This document shows, piece after piece, positions 41,987 to 45,848 of a stretch of 45,848 nt of DNA; the first letter of the stretch is position 1, and the number at the start of each line of letters is the position of its first letter. Both the position numbers and the translations under genes were made by a program. The notes under the pieces were generated by a model. It was not told the DNA's origin and made no database searches. It saw only the letters and a program-made list of their open reading frames with translations. The stretch is from assembly GCA_947625975.1 (NCBI GenBank), contig CANQQL010000005.1, positions 1 to 45,848 on the forward strand, given 5' to 3'. This DNA comes from an uncultured Bacilli bacterium. Its GTDB lineage: Bacteria > Bacillota_I > Bacilli_A > RFN20 > CAG-826.

Positions 41987-42710
41987 CGATAATTCGACGA
42001 TTCCGCCAATGGAGCGTGATTCAAAAGAGCCAATTACCGATCGAGAAAATTCGGCAAATGCTTTGATTACTCGTAAAACAAGAAAGTTATCCCAGTTGGT
42101 GATATTCAGTCTTGCTTTCTTGCTAACTACTGCACTTATTATGGTCGGTGGCTCGTTTTCTAGAATTACCTCTAAGGGAGATGTCTCGGCTTCTTCTCTT
42201 ACACTGATGACAGCGGGGATTGATGGCGTTGAAGTAGATGGCACAAGCTATACAGAAGAAGATAATGAATTATTTTTTTATAACGGTGATGATACGCTGA
42301 TTGAGCTCTACAGTTTCACGATAACCAATAATAGCGATGTAGATATAACCTATGATATGGAATTGAATATAAATGATATTTCTATAAATGATACTTCATG
42401 GTCGAATGAACTAGAAGGTTTAATATTTTGTCTTTATGATGATGATGCCGAAAGTGATGAGCCCATTGTAAGAATAGATAATGCGACATGGACTGGTATT
42501 GTTGAAAATAATGATCCTCCAGTGTTCAAATACTCTACCGGCACTGACCAAACGGTTATTTTGGATAGAGAAGATACAACATCGAAAACATATGTATTGG
42601 TTATGGATTGTTCCGATATTGAACTAATGGGTGGCGACAGGTATGATATTTGTATTTCCGGCACAATCACTTTCACGGTAAATCAAGTAGCAAAGGAGGG
42701 AGAATCGTAA
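41973..42710 (+). CDS. Secreted or membrane-anchored third component of the fibre operon
   Basis: A 245-residue protein with a long charged N-terminus (1-40), a hydrophobic segment (about 41-60, LVIFSLAFLLTTALIMVGG) and the SFSRITSKGDVSASSLTLM junction that recalls SipW-type signals. The acidic, beta-rich exterior part includes ELYSFTITNNSDVDITYDMEL, similar in style to the NxSDVDAxxx strand of the fibre subunits. It could be a distant TasA-fold accessory subunit, analogous in place to TapA, but homology is not clear. AAAGGTGG precedes the ATG. It is probably processed by the overlapping second SipW. Confidence 0.7.
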   Translation: MLKHNDNSTIPPMERDSKEPITDRENSANALITRKTRKLSQLVIFSLAFLLTTALIMVGGSFSRITSKGDVSASSLTLMTAGIDGVEVDGTSYTEEDNELFFYNGDDTLIELYSFTITNNSDVDITYDMELNINDISINDTSWSNELEGLIFCLYDDDAESDEPIVRIDNATWTGIVENNDPPVFKYSTGTDQTVILDREDTTSKTYVLVMDCSDIELMGGDRYDICISGTITFTVNQVAKEGES

Positions 42711-42712
42711 AA

Positions 42713-43168
42713 ATGAAAAGCAATCGTAATATGCCCGTCAAAACAATTTTCTATAGCATTCCTGCCTTGATTCTACTCTTTGTGGCAATTATCCTTCCCG
42801 TTGGTACGACTTTAGGAAAATATAGCAAAGAGCTTGATTCGCTTACATTTGATAACACATTCCCGTTAACGCAGGAAATCTTTGATAATTTTACTAAGAA
42901 TGATCCACCTGATACTAACAATCGCCCTGGCATGGAGGAAGAAACGCCGACGACCATTTATCAGGTGCAATCCGGTGATACGCTTTCTTCTATTGCAGAG
43001 AAGTTCCACACAACTGTAGAAGCATTGCTAGCGTTCAATCATATGGACAATGCCGACTGTTTACAAGTTGGTATGATTTTGCATATTCCTCCAAAGGACT
43101 ATGTTGTTCCTGAGTTAGATGAAGAAACAAATAGTACTAAAATGACATCTAACATCGAATCTGATTAA
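42713..43168 (+). CDS. Membrane/exported LysM protein of the fibre operon
   Basis: A 151-residue protein: hydrophobic segment (about 12-33), then GTTLGKYSKELDSLTF, which resembles the GTxAKY junction of the fibre subunits, a linker, and one LysM domain (83-126, YQVQSGDTLSSIAEKFHTTVEALLAFN...LQVGMILHIP). LysM binds the glycan of peptidoglycan, so the protein could anchor the fibre to the wall. The Shine-Dalgarno GGAGGGAG overlaps the end of the preceding gene. It is the last gene before a terminator. Confidence 0.85.
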   Translation: MKSNRNMPVKTIFYSIPALILLFVAIILPVGTTLGKYSKELDSLTFDNTFPLTQEIFDNFTKNDPPDTNNRPGMEEETPTTIYQVQSGDTLSSIAEKFHTTVEALLAFNHMDNADCLQVGMILHIPPKDYVVPELDEETNSTKMTSNIESD

Positions 43169-43186
43169 ATTTATAATTCATTTTTC

Positions 43187-43217
43187 AAAGAGCCTAGTTA
43201 ATCGAGGACTCTTTTTG
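43187..43217 (+). terminator. Terminator of the fibre operon
   Basis: AAAGAGCCT (43187-43195) pairs with AGG-A-CTCTTT (43205-43214, one bulge), followed by five T. It lies about 20 bp after the LysM gene. Confidence 0.75.
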
Positions 43218-43400
43218 GCATTTTAAGAAAATATTTAGCATCTGACAATCATGCCATTGATATTAAAGCATGACTATTAAAGAAAATTTATAGAGGCTTT
43301 TTACCTACGAATAAAATTAAAAATAAAGTGAGTATTTCTACAGAAAATAACGATTGGAGGGCTATAAATGCCTTTAAGTTAATATTTCACAGAAATCACC

Positions 43401-43430
43401 TTGACAACACAAAATGTGAAATGTTATTCT
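43401..43430 (+). promoter_or_regulatory. Promoter of the 43456 membrane protein gene
   Basis: TTGACA (43401-43406) and an extended -10 TGT-TATTCT (43425-43430), spacer 18. ATTTCAC (43384-43390) and GTGAAAT (43416-43422) form an inverted repeat around the -35, a possible operator. The rest of 43218-43400 holds nothing recognised. Confidence 0.6.
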
Positions 43431-43455
43431 GCACTTGAAAAGGAGTTAAATATAT

Positions 43456-44454
43456 ATGGAAAAAATAAAAAAACTAGAAAGCTTAATGGACAAAGGCTGG
43501 TTTAGAATAGTCCTTTTTCTAGCATTTGGCGTGTTTAGCATCGTGGTAGCATGTATCTTTGCAATCTTAGGTAATTACATTTCTTTGACAGGCGGTGAGG
43601 AAGGGTATATGTTTTTAATGTATGCAATTGGCTATCCTACCTTAATCTTAATGTATTATGTCTGCGATGTTATAAATAATTCTAAACATTCGGTTACTAA
43701 ATTCATTCGAAGATTATTAATGATCATCTCTTTGATAGTGTATCTGTTTTTATTGATATGTGCATGCTGTATCTTTATACAAGATTTCAATGAAGGAAAT
43801 ATAAAAAATGCTTTTTTTGCAGGTTGGGGCTTTGCTCCATTGATAACTTACCCTTTAGTATATTTCTTTCTCGCCGGAAGATTTCAAAACAATGTTTCAA
43901 AACGTACACAATTTATTTTATTGCTTGGGGCAAATATCTTACCGATTTTACTTGGCTTTATTATCATGTTAATATTGAGGGGCGTGAATAATAGCACAAC
44001 AACAAAGATCGTTTTGATTGGCTTTATAGTTCTCATCATTTTAGCATTTATTGTGCGCATTAAAAAACATGGCTTCTTCGTTGATGATATTAATTATAGT
44101 TCCTCAAGTTCAACATCGGACTATAGTTCATCTGATTATTCAAGTGATGATAACGATTATGATTCTGCAGTTAGAAATATGGAAACCATGGCTTCTTGGC
44201 GATATAAATTAAGTCAGGCAATCATAAATAGCGGTGGAAGAAATTACATGACTGTCTCATGCGATACAAGAGTTAGTGACTCAGTCATTTATTTGGATGT
44301 TACGATCGATGTTTCTTATGTGGCAAAAACTATGCCAGATATGCTTGAACATGAATATGAGGTCATGTGCAAAGAAGTCGAACGAGCTTGGAGAAATGCC
44401 GCGCGAGATTGTCCTTATGATTCAGAATTAAATTTTGGACAACCTATTTATTGA
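43456..44454 (+). CDS. Hypothetical polytopic membrane protein with a Ser-rich linker
   Basis: A 332-residue protein of unknown family. There are six predicted helices in the first 200 residues, a Ser/Asp/Tyr-rich low-complexity linker (about 212-235, YSSSSSTSDYSSSDYSSDDND) and a soluble C-terminal domain (about 240-332) with YMTVSCDTRVSDSVIYLDVTIDVSYV, likely cytoplasmic or external depending on topology. It has its own promoter and AAAGGAG. It is monocistronic between two terminators, so no partner is implied. I cannot assign a function. Confidence 0.75.
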   Translation: MEKIKKLESLMDKGWFRIVLFLAFGVFSIVVACIFAILGNYISLTGGEEGYMFLMYAIGYPTLILMYYVCDVINNSKHSVTKFIRRLLMIISLIVYLFLLICACCIFIQDFNEGNIKNAFFAGWGFAPLITYPLVYFFLAGRFQNNVSKRTQFILLLGANILPILLGFIIMLILRGVNNSTTTKIVLIGFIVLIILAFIVRIKKHGFFVDDINYSSSSSTSDYSSSDYSSDDNDYDSAVRNMETMASWRYKLSQAIINSGGRNYMTVSCDTRVSDSVIYLDVTIDVSYVAKTMPDMLEHEYEVMCKEVERAWRNAARDCPYDSELNFGQPIY

Positions 44455-44518
44455 TTAGGTAATTAATTATTAAGAAAACCTAATAATTATTCGTTTTTAT
44501 AAGCCATTTAAATTTAAT

Positions 44519-44553
44519 AACCACTGATGTTATGTAACTTTGGTGGTTTTTTT
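44519..44553 (+). terminator. Terminator after the membrane protein gene
   Basis: AACCAC (44519-44524) and GTGGTT (44543-44548) close a hairpin with an 18-base loop, followed by seven T. Confidence 0.7.
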
Positions 44554-44671
44554 GTATTATAGATTTGTGCTATACGCAACTAAAGATTTAAAACAATACT
44601 TTATCAAACAATTGTTTTTTATTACTCAAGAAGTTTATGTTATACTTAAGAAGTCATTTGAGGTGGAAACT

Positions 44672-45580
44672 ATGGATAAGTACGAATTATTTTTTAAAAA
44701 TGGTGAATACCAAAAAATTGTGGACGAACTTGAATTTTCTATTAATCCTCAGGAAATTTGGTTAGTAGTCGATGCTTATGTTCAACTAAATCAACTAGAT
44801 AAGGCCATCCGCACTATTGAAAATAATCGCGAATTACTCTTAAAAGATGATGCCAAAAAGACGATGTTTTTAAATATTGATTTGCTATTATTAACTAATG
44901 ATTTTGTAAGAGCTTTAACTGCTTATAGCTACTATGAAGAACTACCCTATATTTCCATTGAAATTGAGGAATTTTTGCCAGAATTAAAAAAGTATATCTA
45001 TCAAAAAATATCTAACAAAACTTCTAAAATGAGTGATGATGAAATTATTAATAATTTAAAGAATTTTGATCATAGAGATTTGTTTTTAAAGTCGATTTAT
45101 GAAGTGCAAAAACGCGATATTAAGCCATTTTTGCCCTTTTTAAAAGATGCATTAAAAAGTGAAAAAATTGATAACACGATAAAAAGTCTCATTCTGGTCT
45201 TATTAGTAGAAAAAAAAGTTGAAGATGAAGTAAAGGTAAATAAAAATGGGTGCGAATATACATTAATACCACGCTTTCTAGATCCGATAATTACTACGAA
45301 AGAAATTGAAACTATCGTCTACCGACATATTAAAGACAAAGACGTTTCAATTTTAAATTTAGTTAATCAACTAATGGTGGATTTTGCGCTAAAAATTTAT
45401 CCAGACAATTTTCTAGAGGAAAGCGAAGAAGAATATTTGATGGCCTTTTATATACTGGCCTATGAAATGTTTAATAAAGATGTCAGAAGTATTGAAGCAA
45501 TGATTAAAGAAAAGAAACTGAACATTCAAACAATTCGAGGTCTTAAAACTCTTATTGAAAATACGATTAAAAATCTTTAG
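44672..45580 (+). CDS. TPR-like hypothetical protein (YsoA/DUF3196-like)
   Basis: A 302-residue, largely helical, soluble protein. The N-terminus shows TPR-like pairs (YELFFKNGEYQKIVDELEF, EIWLVVDAYVQLNQLDKAIRTIENN). It resembles the TPR protein found beside tig/clpX in many Firmicutes, an assignment from memory and tentative. The ATG at 44672 has GAGGTGG upstream. Upstream in-frame codons from 44540 fall in the terminator and promoter. An extended -10 TGT-TATACT lies at 44641-44646. It appears to mark the return of core-type sequence after the island. Confidence 0.7.
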   Translation: MDKYELFFKNGEYQKIVDELEFSINPQEIWLVVDAYVQLNQLDKAIRTIENNRELLLKDDAKKTMFLNIDLLLLTNDFVRALTAYSYYEELPYISIEIEEFLPELKKYIYQKISNKTSKMSDDEIINNLKNFDHRDLFLKSIYEVQKRDIKPFLPFLKDALKSEKIDNTIKSLILVLLVEKKVEDEVKVNKNGCEYTLIPRFLDPIITTKEIETIVYRHIKDKDVSILNLVNQLMVDFALKIYPDNFLEESEEEYLMAFYILAYEMFNKDVRSIEAMIKEKKLNIQTIRGLKTLIENTIKNL

Positions 45581-45603
45581 AATATGCACTTTCTCATTTG
45601 TTA

Positions 45604-45651
45604 GCAGAGTCTTTTGTTTTTCTTAATAGCAAGTTCATAGTTAGACTCTGC
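45604..45651. repeat. Inverted repeat after the TPR-like gene
   Basis: GCAGAGTCT (45604-45612) and AGACTCTGC (45643-45651) are perfect complements separated by 30 bases. No T run follows on either strand, so it is not a typical terminator. The remaining sequence to 45848 shows no gene. The window ends there. Confidence 0.5.
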
Positions 45652-45848
45652 AAAGTATAAATTGGACTTCTTTAATGCTGTTTATTTTTTGTTTGTCTAG
45701 AAGTATTTTAAAGGAAGCAAAATTTCTTTTTTAAACTGATTTTATTTATTAATTTACAATATTTATATTTGCGTGAATTGAAAAAGTAAAATCCAGAATC
45801 ATAAAGTGTAAAAAGGATGAAAGAGAGAAGTCCAGAAAAAGGGCAAAA

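Noticed and set aside
45604-45651. The GCAGAGTCT/AGACTCTGC repeat as a second inverton
   Set aside because: The arms are only nine bases and the 30-base interior is too small to carry a promoter. A plain hairpin is more likely.

Overview
The window comes from a low-GC, Gram-positive, endospore-forming Firmicute (a Bacilli or Erysipelotrichia-like lineage; I cannot name the genus). The evidence is an AT-rich composition, a classical Firmicute division and wall (dcw) operon, the sporulation genes spoIIGA, sigE, sigG, gerE and gerM, a T-box in front of ileS, and RNase HIII plus MutS2. MurE carries the DNPR signature, which suggests meso-diaminopimelate peptidoglycan.

Region 1 (1-13.4 kb) is the dcw operon: mraZ, rsmH, ftsL, a PASTA-bearing transpeptidase, murE, mraY, murD, ftsW, murG, murB, divIB, ftsA, ftsZ. 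Genes overlap or nearly touch. The operon starts at a clean sigma-A promoter with 10-bp MraZ boxes and ends at a strong terminator. Region 2 (13.4-16.0 kb) is a compact sporulation block, spoIIGA-sigE-sigG, followed by sepF. Candidate Spo0A and sigma-F control sites lie where the Bacillus model would put them. Region 3 (16.0-27.9 kb) is housekeeping: T-box-ileS, lspA, rluD, rnhC (opposite strand), mutS2, uvrC, gerE (candidate sigma-K promoter), a divergent murI and gerM, then tRNA-Arg(UCU).

Region 4 (about 28.0-44.5 kb) is accessory and begins just after the tRNA. It holds a decayed tyrosine recombinase, a type III restriction-modification pair whose mod gene carries an in-frame run of ten G, an acyltransferase flanked by related direct repeats, several gene remnants, a DinJ/YafQ toxin-antitoxin pair, and the most striking locus of the window. 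That locus is a XerC-like tyrosine recombinase (broken by two +1 frameshifts here), then a perfect 25-bp inverted repeat enclosing 277 bp, then an operon with two SipW-type signal peptidases, two TasA/CamelysIn-like fibre subunits, a third secreted protein with a similar N-terminus and a LysM protein.

My reading is that the 327-bp segment is an invertible promoter switch. The only good promoter I see inside it points away from the SipW/TasA operon (OFF as assembled) and runs straight into a terminator. Inversion would place it about 100 nt upstream of sipW (ON). Together with the poly-G tract in mod, the island carries two candidate phase-variation devices, one for a surface fibre and one for DNA methylation. 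Core-like sequence resumes with a TPR-like protein at 44.7 kb.
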